DNA of 64,000 nucleotides from Allorhodopirellula heiligendammensis (GTDB lineage Bacteria > Planctomycetota > Planctomycetia > Pirellulales > Pirellulaceae): the NCBI RefSeq assembly GCF_007860105.1, contig NZ_SJPU01000002.1, positions 1,477,739-1,541,738 of the forward strand, read 5' to 3'. Below the pieces are notes generated by a model. That model did no database searches and was not told the DNA's origin. It saw only the letters and a list, made by a program, of their open reading frames with translations. Below are positions 16,621 to 24,653 of this stretch, piece after piece (position 1 is the first letter of the stretch; every line of letters starts with the position of its first letter). A program made the position numbers and the translations under genes.

Positions 16621-18195
16621 CTACCTGGAGTTAGAGGGGTTTCGAACAAGCGAATACGGTCCGGATTTCATGAGCCGCTCAATCTCTTTGTCCGTTGCCG
16701 AGACATCACGATCCCAGTTTTTCTCCGTTGTGAATGGGTCTCGGAGCAGTGCGTTGGCTCCTGTCAATGCGACTGGTTGAGCCGCCTTCGCGATCCGCTG
16801 CTCCAAGTCTCGGTATCTTCGATCAAGTCTTGGGTCGTCAAGCGATGACGCGATTCGGTCGGCTGCACGTGTGAATTTTCGACCGGGGTCGTACTGCGCT
16901 GGGTTCACGAGAGACGCTGCTGCGGGCGCTCGGGAGCCGACGCTGGATGGGTAGCGAGGCTGGGTATCGTAGTTCAAGTAGCGAATGGCCAGTTGGCTCA
17001 CGCCCCAGGTCGAAACCACCAACAGGGCAGTGAGCGCGCCCACCACGAGTCGGCGCTGCCGAGCCGTGGCGTCTTGCCAGCGGGAGCGAGTCCACGAGTG
17101 TCGTGGGCCGCGTTGTTGTTCGGTTTGCGAGTTCGCTATTTCGTGAATCACGGCTGGGCAATCCTGGGGACGGTGATCGATAGATCGCTGTAAAAGTGAA
17201 TGCACCAAGCGAACGAAATGGGGTGGTAGATCGTCTCGCAATTGTGCGAGTGACAGCGGATCTTCAGTCACAATCTTGTGCAGGACCGCGAGTGTATTGT
17301 CGGCGTCAAAGGGGGGGCGGCCCGCACACAGGAAGTACAGCACACAGCCGAGACTAAATAGATCGCTGCGATGATCGATCGGCTGGCCGCGTGCCTGCTC
17401 GGGGCTCATGTAGTGCGGGGTTCCCGCGATCACGCCTGTTTGGGTGAGGGTGACTGAATCAGCAGCCCGCGCCAGTCCAAAGTCTGTGATCCAGATGCGC
17501 TCAATATTCTCGCCGACGAGCACGTTACCTGGTTTGATATCCCGGTGCACGAGCCCGCGGCGATGGGCTGCGGCTAGCCCCTCAGCCAACTGACCAGCGA
17601 CACGCAAAATCGTGCCGACGCTGAGCGGCCCATGCGTTCGTACCCAGCGCTGGAGTGTCATCCCGGGCACGTACCGCATCACCAGATACGGCAGCTTGGC
17701 GTTGGCATCGACGTTGTAAATCGGGATGACGTTTTCATGTGCGACACTGGCGGCCGCCTCAGCTTCACGAGCAAATCGCTGGCGAGCCGTCGGGGACATC
17801 GCCCAGTGGGGTGCCAGAACCTTCACCGCCACGGCTCGCTGCAGGTCACTGTCGTAGGCGCGGAAGACGACGCCCATGCCACCGTGTCCCAGCAAGCTTT
17901 CGACCTCATACCGACCGATACGCCCTAGCATCTCGGGGTGTGTAGCGGGCTCGAGGAAACTCAGGTCAATGGTTGATTGCGGCCATAGCGAATCCTCTCG
18001 GTCATCCGTTTCCGGATCGGAGTGGGAGAGGCACGTTTGTGCCTCGATCCACATCGCAGCCTCTCCACCGAGTCTCGCTAGCTCACGTCGGCAGCTGTCG
18101 CACTGTTCCAAGTGCTCAGCGACCGAGTTAATTTCCTCACCCGGTTCGCGGCTTTGCCGGACGAGCGTGGCAAGGATTTCTGGATTGCAGTTCAT
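16621..18195 (-). CDS. Membrane Ser/Thr protein kinase with anti-sigma-like zinc motif
   Basis: A 524-residue kinase. An N-terminal segment has H28-xxx-C32-xx-C35 (HLEQCDSC), the zinc-binding pattern of anti-sigma factors. The kinase domain runs from about 97 to 360 with GHGGMGVVF (P-loop), VAVKVL (Lys), VHRDIKPGNVLV (catalytic loop), DFGLA and GTPHYMSPEQARG. A transmembrane helix near 395-415 (LVVGALTALLVVSTWGVSQLA) leads to a 100-residue outer tail. ATG overlaps the sigma factor stop (ATGA), which fixes the start; the open frame to 18492 is only the shadow of the sigma gene. It probably senses a signal outside and controls the coupled sigma factor by binding or phosphorylation. Confidence 0.92.
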   Translation of the reverse strand: MNCNPEILATLVRQSREPGEEINSVAEHLEQCDSCRRELARLGGEAAMWIEAQTCLSHSDPETDDREDSLWPQSTIDLSFLEPATHPEMLGRIGRYEVESLLGHGGMGVVFRAYDSDLQRAVAVKVLAPHWAMSPTARQRFAREAEAAASVAHENVIPIYNVDANAKLPYLVMRYVPGMTLQRWVRTHGPLSVGTILRVAGQLAEGLAAAHRRGLVHRDIKPGNVLVGENIERIWITDFGLARAADSVTLTQTGVIAGTPHYMSPEQARGQPIDHRSDLFSLGCVLYFLCAGRPPFDADNTLAVLHKIVTEDPLSLAQLRDDLPPHFVRLVHSLLQRSIDHRPQDCPAVIHEIANSQTEQQRGPRHSWTRSRWQDATARQRRLVVGALTALLVVSTWGVSQLAIRYLNYDTQPRYPSSVGSRAPAAASLVNPAQYDPGRKFTRAADRIASSLDDPRLDRRYRDLEQRIAKAAQPVALTGANALLRDPFTTEKNWDRDVSATDKEIERLMKSGPYSLVRNPSNSR

Positions 18196-18821
18196 AGGTC
18201 CCCCGCCGCCTCCATGTCGGTGTCCGGGGAGGCCTGCCACTGGTCGACGAGTGTTCGCAGTCGAGCCATCACGCGGCTGCGAGCCACGTATACCATGCCT
18301 TCGCGCAAGTGCAGATCGCTGGCGACGTCGGCAACAGGTTCCCCCAGCACACTGGTGCGATGAAACGCTTGCCATGTCGAGCGATGAACTTGCTGCTGGA
18401 CTTTCGCCGCCGCCCATCGGAAGATCTGTTGTTTTTGGTTCCAGTCCCAAATGCTGGCATCGGAGGCGGGGCTCGCGACTTGATCGAGCCAATCCTGGAC
18501 GCTGGAATCGCCCGATGCGGTTTCTTGGCGGCGAGCGCGGCCGAGATGATCAGCCAGTTTATTCCGTGTGATCGCCGCTAGCCAACCACGAAACGCGCCA
18601 GTGTGCTGGTCACGGTCGAAAGTTGGAATTGCTTTGGCGACCGCCAGCAGCGTTTCTTGGACGACCTCCAACGCGTCGGCTTGCTGCAATCCCCACCGAG
18701 TGGCCAGTCGAATCAGCAGCGGTTCGTAGATTTGCAGGAATTCCGACCAAGCCAAATCGTCAGCCGGATCGCCCAATCGCAAAATCAGGCTCGCTCGTGT
18801 TTCCGGATTGATGGTCAACAA
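18192..18821 (-). CDS. ECF RNA polymerase sigma factor
   Basis: A 209-residue sigma factor. Region 2 is at about 15-90 (DDLAWSEFLQIYEPLLIRLA, then VVQETLLAVAKAIPTFD and GAFRGWLAAITRNKLADHL). A linker with QDWLDQV is followed by region 4 at about 150-200 (WQAFHRTSVLGEPVADVASDL, then HLREGMVYVARSRVMARLR), which would read the -35 element. The layout resembles the planctomycete ECF groups that are genetically linked to Ser/Thr kinases. The kinase gene overlaps its stop. It has its own upstream region of about 100 bases before the glycosyltransferase gene on the same strand. The regulon is unknown. Confidence 0.93.
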   Translation of the reverse strand: MLTINPETRASLILRLGDPADDLAWSEFLQIYEPLLIRLATRWGLQQADALEVVQETLLAVAKAIPTFDRDQHTGAFRGWLAAITRNKLADHLGRARRQETASGDSSVQDWLDQVASPASDASIWDWNQKQQIFRWAAAKVQQQVHRSTWQAFHRTSVLGEPVADVASDLHLREGMVYVARSRVMARLRTLVDQWQASPDTDMEAAGDL

Positions 18822-18924
18822 AGTATCAGCCTCCCGTGGTTAGAAGTTAAATCTTACCAGGGGCGAGAACCTTGCACGAAAAATGCCAGAAAGCAGAGAA
18901 TCTACGATCTCGCGATGACCTGAC

Positions 18925-20073
18925 TCAGGAAGCAGCAAGTCGTTGATACAAGGCCAGGTGAGCGCCCACCATCGCCTCGACCGTGAATTCGTTCGCAATG
19001 CGTGTGTGGGCCGCGGTGGCGAGTTGTGCAGCCCACTGAGGATTGTTAAAGAACTCATGGGTGTATTCAGCAAGTTTGCCTGTGTCGCCGAGTTCAAACA
19101 AACAGCCCGTTTCCCCATCGATCACCAAGTCGCGGTTGCCGGCGATATTTGACGCCACGACGGGCACACCTGCCTGCATCGCTTCGATGACCGCGTTGCT
19201 CTGCCCCTCGTACTCGCTCGCGATCCAAAACGCATTGGCATGCGGGAGAATCGCGGCAACGTCATCCCGATTGCCCGCGAATCGAACATGGTCCACCTGT
19301 GAAATCGCATCGCGATGTCGCAGCATCTCGTCGCGTTGCGGCCCGTCGCCAATGATGACCAGCGTGGTGTCCGCGCGAAGTGTCCCCAGCAGTTCGGCCG
19401 CCCAGATCAAATCGCGAATTCGCTTTTGTGGCCACAATCGCCCGACGGCAAGAATCAATTTTCGATCTTCGGCGACCCCCAACCGCGCAAACGCCGTGCC
19501 GCGATCAATCCCTGTCGCGAGCTCGCTCGCGGCCGCAGGTTCGATCCCGTTGGGAATGACGACGAATTTATCAGGCGAAAAGCCGTGATCGACGTAAAAA
19601 TCACGGACGCCTTCGCTGTTAGTAGTGATGGCGTCGGTCCATTTCTGTAGGCCGCGATCGATGGCCAAGTGCCAGCCTTGTTTCCAGGGATCGACGCAGC
19701 GCTCGCTTGCGATGATAACTGGCACACCGGCACGTTTGGCGGCAACTCGACCGAAACTGTTGGCGGCGAACAACCATGTATGCACCACGTCTGGCTGCCA
19801 CCTACCGAACCATTTTGTGAGCCGGATCAGTGCGGTCGGGTCGACCTTGAATTTTTTGCCAATCAGCACCACATCAATGCCCGCCTGACGCAGTGATTCA
19901 CTGCGAGGCCCATCGCGGGTCAGTAGTACGACGCGGACATCGTGCCCCGCTTGCGCCAATCCGATCGCGAGCAGAACGACTTGTTTTTCCGCCCCGCCCC
20001 GGTCCATCGTCGGGATAACCAATGCAATCTTCAGCGGACGAGCGGCAGCGATGGATGTATCGGAGACAGGCAA
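18925..20073 (-). CDS. Glycosyltransferase, GT4-type
   Basis: A 382-residue cytoplasmic or membrane-associated GT-B enzyme. The N-terminal half starts KIALVIPTMDRGGAEKQVVLLA, typical of GT4 (the Gly-Gly-Ala-Glu loop). The C-terminal nucleotide-sugar domain has AVGRLWPQKRIRDLI, VIIGDGPQRDEM, VRFAGNRDDVAAILPHA, and the EX7E element SEYEGQSNAVIEAMQAGVPVVAS. It transfers a sugar to a glycan or lipid acceptor that cannot be specified. A second glycosyltransferase lies 100 bases upstream on the same strand. Confidence 0.9.
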   Translation of the reverse strand: MPVSDTSIAAARPLKIALVIPTMDRGGAEKQVVLLAIGLAQAGHDVRVVLLTRDGPRSESLRQAGIDVVLIGKKFKVDPTALIRLTKWFGRWQPDVVHTWLFAANSFGRVAAKRAGVPVIIASERCVDPWKQGWHLAIDRGLQKWTDAITTNSEGVRDFYVDHGFSPDKFVVIPNGIEPAAASELATGIDRGTAFARLGVAEDRKLILAVGRLWPQKRIRDLIWAAELLGTLRADTTLVIIGDGPQRDEMLRHRDAISQVDHVRFAGNRDDVAAILPHANAFWIASEYEGQSNAVIEAMQAGVPVVASNIAGNRDLVIDGETGCLFELGDTGKLAEYTHEFFNNPQWAAQLATAAHTRIANEFTVEAMVGAHLALYQRLAAS

Positions 20074-20176
20074 TGAATTGTTTCGAGCGGCGGAACGATC
20101 GGAGAAAATGTCACTCGGCTGACCGAGGCGATGCTATCAGGGGTTTACTCTTGGCTCGGAGAGCTGAGCGACGATT

Positions 20177-21463
20177 TTAAGTCGGTTTGTTGGCAGCTGT
20201 CGACGACAGTATCGACGCCCACTGATTGAGTTCCTCGCTGGCGCTGAAGCGGCGAGCCGCGTCCAACGCAACTTCCCAAGCGAGATCATTTGCAGCGGGC
20301 AGGCGATCCCACAAATTGCGAAATGATTTACGAAGTGACGAAGGCTTCTGGGGGTCGTACCAGGTGGTGGAGTCGACAATCTCCGGACTGAATTTGTCGG
20401 TCATCCACGCACGGATCGGGGCATGGTCGGCGACCACCGTGGGCAGTGCGTGGGCAATCGCTCTGGGGAGAGTGTAGCGGAGTTGATCCACATCCGTCAC
20501 GACGACGCTTTGGACGGCATTCCAGACGTCGGTCATGTCTGCAAAGGTGCCTGGGATCGCGACCTCCGCGCGGACTCCTTCCGCTTTGAGTTCTCGATGG
20601 ACCCAATCGTGGAGCGGACCGTCACCGAGCATCCAAATTTTGAGATGCGGGTAGCGGGCACACATTAATCTAGCATTGCCGACGACGATACCTGCGCCAC
20701 CGTCGTAGTTCGAACGCCCCGTCATGCTTCCGCACCACAGCAATACATGGTCGTCTTGGCTGGTCTTGAGATCGCGGTTGATGCCCGCCAATGCCCGACG
20801 CGCGGCCAGCCGATCCTGCAATGTGATACGCGTGGGGCGAGCGAATCCGGGCGTTAGCCGCCGAATTCGATCCGGTGCAACGCCACTAGCAACTAGAAAA
20901 CGATCGAGTGCGGAGTGCCGGGTGATGACTTGGTCGAGATCCGCAATCGCTTGCAAGCAGCGTTTGCCGCCGCGCGATTGCCGGCAGGTCATGTCGTCCC
21001 CGTCGCTGCCCCAACCGTCGCATAGTACGATGCCACGTGTGGCCGAGCGAGGGCCGCGAGTGGGGTCGTTGCGAGAGTGTTCGATCGCGGTGGCCACGCT
21101 ACGTACGTCATCATCGATTCCGTCGCAGACGATCCAGTCAAAACGAGAGGTTTGCTCCGCCAGCCAGTTTCCGAGAAATCGTACGTAGCGTTGCGTGGAC
21201 CAGTCGCCTTTGGGAGCGGCGAGGATCCGGTGCACCCGGATGTGCCCCAGTCGGAACTCATGCGACCAATGCGCGCCGTATCGAGGGGTCACCACTTCAA
21301 CATGCATACCCATCGCTGCCAACGCTTGGGTCAGCGCTACCGCAGTGGCTGCCTGGGGGTGTTGACCGGCTGATTGAGGCCAGTATCGCCTGGTCACCCA
21401 CAGGACGCGAACTCTCCCCGAGGCCGACAACTGTGGCTGGGGTTGCAGGATCGGGAAACTCAT
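20177..21463 (-). CDS. Glycosyltransferase, GT-B fold, divergent
   Basis: A 428-residue protein. The N terminus RVRVLWVTRRYWPQSAGQHPQAATAVALTQALAAMGMHVEVVT is the usual first strand-loop-helix of GT4 enzymes. The C-terminal part has VLLWCGSMTGRSNYDGG, LKIWMLGDGPLHDWV and IPGTFADMTDVWNAV. The final motif normally SxxEGxPxxxxEAM is weak here (DVDQLRYTLPRAIAHALPTVV), so the donor-binding end is unusual. Its ATG overlaps the stop of the hypoxanthine phosphoribosyltransferase gene (ATGA at 21463-21460), implying co-translation. Confidence 0.75.
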   Translation of the reverse strand: MSFPILQPQPQLSASGRVRVLWVTRRYWPQSAGQHPQAATAVALTQALAAMGMHVEVVTPRYGAHWSHEFRLGHIRVHRILAAPKGDWSTQRYVRFLGNWLAEQTSRFDWIVCDGIDDDVRSVATAIEHSRNDPTRGPRSATRGIVLCDGWGSDGDDMTCRQSRGGKRCLQAIADLDQVITRHSALDRFLVASGVAPDRIRRLTPGFARPTRITLQDRLAARRALAGINRDLKTSQDDHVLLWCGSMTGRSNYDGGAGIVVGNARLMCARYPHLKIWMLGDGPLHDWVHRELKAEGVRAEVAIPGTFADMTDVWNAVQSVVVTDVDQLRYTLPRAIAHALPTVVADHAPIRAWMTDKFSPEIVDSTTWYDPQKPSSLRKSFRNLWDRLPAANDLAWEVALDAARRFSASEELNQWASILSSTAANKPT

Positions 21464-21999
21464 CCGAACTCGGCCGCAGTCGCCGCGATCTCATCGGGCT
21501 CAAGCACGGCGATATACGGCAGATTACGGTACATGTCCAGGTAATCCAGCCCATAGCCAACGACAAATTCATCCGGAATCTCAAAGGCGATGAAGTCGGG
21601 GCGTCGACTGTGCTGATCTGCTCGAGATTTTCGCAACAGGACAGCCGTGGCAACACTGGCGGCATCCATCGACAGTAGTTCTTTCCGCAATTTGGCAATC
21701 GTTGCACCCGTGTCGAAGATATCGTCCACCAGCAGCACATCACGGTTTTTGACATCGATTAGCATTTTTGCGTCAATCACCAATTCACCGGCCTGGGTAC
21801 CGCCGCGATAGCTCGATGCTTGAATCACGCCAACCCGCTGGGGCATGGACAACCTCCGGATCAAATCGGCAAACAGCACGACTGATCCGGTCAACACCGC
21901 TACCACGGTAATCGGGCGACCCTGGTAGTGCGTGTCGATTTCATGAGCGAGCTGGGAAACGCCAGCGGAAAGCTGCGTCTCAGTGATTAGCGTACGCAC
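21460..21999 (-). CDS. hpt: Hypoxanthine phosphoribosyltransferase
   Basis: A 179-residue enzyme of purine salvage that converts hypoxanthine (or guanine) and PRPP to IMP (or GMP) in the cytoplasm. The PRPP-binding motif VLLVDDIFDTGATI is at 88-101, the PPi loop VAVLTGSVVLFADLIRR near 33-49, the mobile loop SSYRGGTQ near 62-69, and DEFVVGYGLDY near 140-150. Length is normal for the family. It is the first gene of a run with the two glycosyltransferases on the same strand, overlapping the next gene by four bases. Confidence 0.95.
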   Translation of the reverse strand: MRTLITETQLSAGVSQLAHEIDTHYQGRPITVVAVLTGSVVLFADLIRRLSMPQRVGVIQASSYRGGTQAGELVIDAKMLIDVKNRDVLLVDDIFDTGATIAKLRKELLSMDAASVATAVLLRKSRADQHSRRPDFIAFEIPDEFVVGYGLDYLDMYRNLPYIAVLEPDEIAATAAEFG

Positions 22000-22168
22000 G
22001 GGGCATGGCTCAAAATAGGCAAGTTACAAGCTCGAGAGGTTTTGGGTCGAGGTTGTCGTTGAAAACGGTGTGGCCGATCCGCAGGGGCCGCGCTGGCCGA
22101 TACATCCTGATAGCCAGCGCCAATCGGCGACAGCATTTTGCCGCATTTTATCAAGGTCGACCAGCCGC

Positions 22169-22537
22169 ATGACTCCGTCGCAAAAGCTCACCCGCGCCCG
22201 CAACTGTGTCCATGCCTACTGCCAGGATCATTTTCCCAACGAGACCATCGAACTACGCGATTCGGTTTTTATCAGCGAAGAATTCTACCGCGGGCGGCGA
22301 TTCCGCTGTGACCAACTCACGGCGATCTGGTTCGCCGAAGAAGATCAGCTCAAGATTCACTCGCCCGATGGAGCATGCATCGCCAGCTGGGGTGCCGCCG
22401 AAATGGCTGAGCAAATCGAAAGATTCAAAAAACCCGATCCGATCGAGGACGTCGACTCAGAACGACCGAGCACCTTACCGATGATCGCGCCAGTCGCCCA
22501 GCCGCAAACTCAGGCCGAAGTCCGGCGTGCGGCCTAG
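22169..22537 (+). CDS. Hypothetical protein, 122 residues
   Basis: No family recognised. It begins MTPSQKLTRARNCVHAYC and contains ELRDSVFISEEFYRGRRFRCDQLTAIWFAEEDQLKIH, a plausible small mixed alpha/beta fold, then a Pro/Gln-rich end. The ATG at 22169 follows a gap after hpt on the opposite strand; the frame is open to 22070 but the added residues look non-coding. Soluble, with no signal. It is convergent with the PDZ protein gene. Confidence 0.6.
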   Translation: MTPSQKLTRARNCVHAYCQDHFPNETIELRDSVFISEEFYRGRRFRCDQLTAIWFAEEDQLKIHSPDGACIASWGAAEMAEQIERFKKPDPIEDVDSERPSTLPMIAPVAQPQTQAEVRRAA

Positions 22538-22579
22538 CCTAAGCGAGTCGAGGGCAAAGACGAGAGAGCCGTCCCAAAC

Positions 22580-23611
22580 TTAAAGCGTTACACGGACTGT
22601 GCGTGGCGTCTTGCCATTGTCCTTGGGGTCAACGACGATTAATTCCAAGCGGCCGCGCGATGACTGCTCCGCAGCGCTGAGATCCGCAGGGCTCTCGATT
22701 GACTCCCCATTGGCCTTAAGGATCAGCAATCCAGCTTGCAATCCGCTGCGGGACGCCGGACTGTTGGGTTGGACCTCGGTCACCTTCACCACCGCCTCGC
22801 CATTGAGAAATGCCAGTTCGGTCGTTACACCCAGGGCTTGCATTCCATCCGTACGAGTTGTTGCTCGAGGCGTCAAGCCAGATCGAACGCTGGGGGATCT
22901 CGTAGCGACCTGGACCAATACATCACGCCCGGTTCGGACATCACGAACGGTCAGCGAAAACTCTCCACGGCTATCGCGATAAGCGGTAGCTAATTGATCC
23001 TCACTCTCCAGTGCAACGCGATTGGCTTCGACCAGGATATCACCCGGTTCAATTCCCGAGTTGGCTGCGGGGCTGTTCGGCGTCACTCGGATGACTTTCA
23101 AGGCGCTTTGTTCACTGACGCTGACACGTTGTGCGGTAATGCCAATCTCGGGCGTGTTAGGTTGGGACGAGTTGCCACCGACGCTTTCGTCCCGGGGGTT
23201 TTCCTCAAACCAATCGTCTCCGCTGGCTTGCCATCGCCCGGACTGGCCCACGGCTAAATACGCGCGGATGGTTGAGTTGGGTTTTGGCATCGCGAGCTCA
23301 CGACCTCGCTGGCTGATACCCGTGCGTGGATCGCTGACGTGCGCGTACACATATTGTCCCGGCGCAGGATACGAGGTCTCAACGAGTGCGTCCAAGCGGG
23401 GTACTTCCGACCGCCGGACGAGAATTTGGATGAGGTTTCCATGGGTGGACTCAAACACGTTTTCGACTCTGCCGTCAACGATCAACGCTGTTGACTGCAC
23501 ATTGGGAATGTCTTGGGCCAGCGTAGGGACCTGCATCAACGTGGGCCCCCATGGCAGTGCCAGGGCAGCTATCAACATGAATGGCAGACGCGGATGCAGT
23601 GGAAATGTCAT
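22580..23611 (-). CDS. Exported protein with two PDZ domains
   Basis: A 343-residue protein with a signal peptide (FMLIAALALPWGPTLMQVPTLAQ) from the ATG at 23611. Residues about 30-140 form an unrecognised beta-rich domain. PDZ1 is at about 160-235 (LKVIRVTPNSPAANSGIEPGDILVEANRVAL) and PDZ2 at about 250-335 (VVKVTEVQPNSPASRSGLQAGLLILKANGESI). No protease catalytic triad is present, so it is not a DegP-type protease but perhaps a periplasmic adaptor or scaffold. The upstream neighbour on the same strand is the TerB-like gene. Confidence 0.83.
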   Translation of the reverse strand: MTFPLHPRLPFMLIAALALPWGPTLMQVPTLAQDIPNVQSTALIVDGRVENVFESTHGNLIQILVRRSEVPRLDALVETSYPAPGQYVYAHVSDPRTGISQRGRELAMPKPNSTIRAYLAVGQSGRWQASGDDWFEENPRDESVGGNSSQPNTPEIGITAQRVSVSEQSALKVIRVTPNSPAANSGIEPGDILVEANRVALESEDQLATAYRDSRGEFSLTVRDVRTGRDVLVQVATRSPSVRSGLTPRATTRTDGMQALGVTTELAFLNGEAVVKVTEVQPNSPASRSGLQAGLLILKANGESIESPADLSAAEQSSRGRLELIVVDPKDNGKTPRTVRVTL

Positions 23612-23702
23612 GGTTTTGGACTTTTGGGCATCGAAGAGAGAAGGGGAGGAGTTCGCGTTCGGACGAGCGCTGCTACTGCAGGGCGGATGCATTCACTATC
23701 GT

Positions 23703-24326
23703 TCAGTACACGCTCGGCGCGCCTACACGCTGGTGAATCTGTTCGCGGACTTCTTGCGAGAGTCGCAGCGTGTCACCGAGTTCCTTCAAGTACTTCGCTT
23801 CACTTCCGGAGTCTAAGTTGATCGTCATCAGCGACAACGTGTAGACCTGCTGCTCCATTCCGACCGGCACCGACATGGCAAAACCGCGCAGGTCCTGGGG
23901 GCGATCAAATTCGTCTTGCAAGAATTGCAGCGTCTCGCGTGATGGGTTGTGCAATCGTCGCATGATGTTTTGCTGTTCACTTGGATCAATCTGTCCATCG
24001 GCTTTGGCCGCATTGATCATCGCGCGGACCAGCAGCGTGCCCTGCTCTTGATCGACCCCGGGTTGCTCGGAGTTGGGTACAGGCGTCCGCTGGGGGGATG
24101 CCTCCGCAGGCGGCGTGGATCCGGAGTGACGGTTCTTGGACACATTCAAGAGATCCTCCAGTTCCTTGGCTTGCCGTTCGATGTCGGTGTGACTCATCGA
24201 GGTCGGGCCATTGGATCGGCCTGGATTCGAGCGGCGCGGTGCGGTATCGCTCGGCGCATCGCTCGGAGTTCCTCCCCGCGGCGCCCGGCCGCCTAGCAAG
24301 CTGCCCAATATGTCGGTGATATCCAT
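23703..24326 (-). CDS. TerB-like (DUF533/YebE-type) protein
   Basis: A 207-residue protein. A Pro/Ser-rich N-terminal half (after MDITDILGSLLGG) leads to a C-terminal helical domain at about 95-200 with LLVRAMINAAKADGQIDPSEQQNIMRRL, the TerB/DUF533 signature with its acidic calcium-like loop ADGQIDPSE. Family members include E. coli YebE, of unknown function, and tellurite-resistance TerB. The ATG at 24326 is preferred because the upstream extension is Arg/His-rich and non-conserved in character. It lies 91 bases upstream of the PDZ gene. Confidence 0.8.
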   Translation of the reverse strand: MDITDILGSLLGGRAPRGGTPSDAPSDTAPRRSNPGRSNGPTSMSHTDIERQAKELEDLLNVSKNRHSGSTPPAEASPQRTPVPNSEQPGVDQEQGTLLVRAMINAAKADGQIDPSEQQNIMRRLHNPSRETLQFLQDEFDRPQDLRGFAMSVPVGMEQQVYTLSLMTINLDSGSEAKYLKELGDTLRLSQEVREQIHQRVGAPSVY

Positions 24327-24653
24327 GGAATATTCTCTCCGGTGGTAACCTAAAGCGGGCTCTGATGTGGAAACTGGATGCGAAATCCATGACAAGAAAA
24401 TGGATGATTAGCGCGTGACCGGGAGTCGAGCACGGCGCTCCCGAAATTGTAACGTAGCCTCAGGCACAGTGGGGAAGCAGCAAGCCGAGGGGACTTAGGA
24501 ACCGCGGCAAAGCAGAAGCCCTTGTCTTCCCAATCGACTTCCGATTCCGAGTTTTCCGATGGACTTCTGTGGGAGACTCACGTCCTGGGTGTAGACGCTG
24601 GTCGTCCTCCATGGTTCAGAACGATTTGCGTTTCGAGTGACTTCTGCTTGTTG
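24327..24653. other. Intergenic region
   Basis: About 325 bases between the TerB-like gene start and the end of the channel gene, both on the minus strand. No gene, repeat or clear terminator was seen; the promoter for the TerB-PDZ pair is expected here. Confidence 0.4.

Noticed and set aside
18195-18492. N-terminal extension of the Ser/Thr kinase
   Set aside because: The extra 99 codons overlap the sigma factor region 4 codons and are Arg/Ser/Gly-rich. The ATGA overlap at 18195 is the better start.
18925-21463. A capsule or O-antigen island
   Set aside because: Only two glycosyltransferases and hpt are present; there are no polymerase, flippase or sugar-nucleotide genes, so a dedicated island is not supported.
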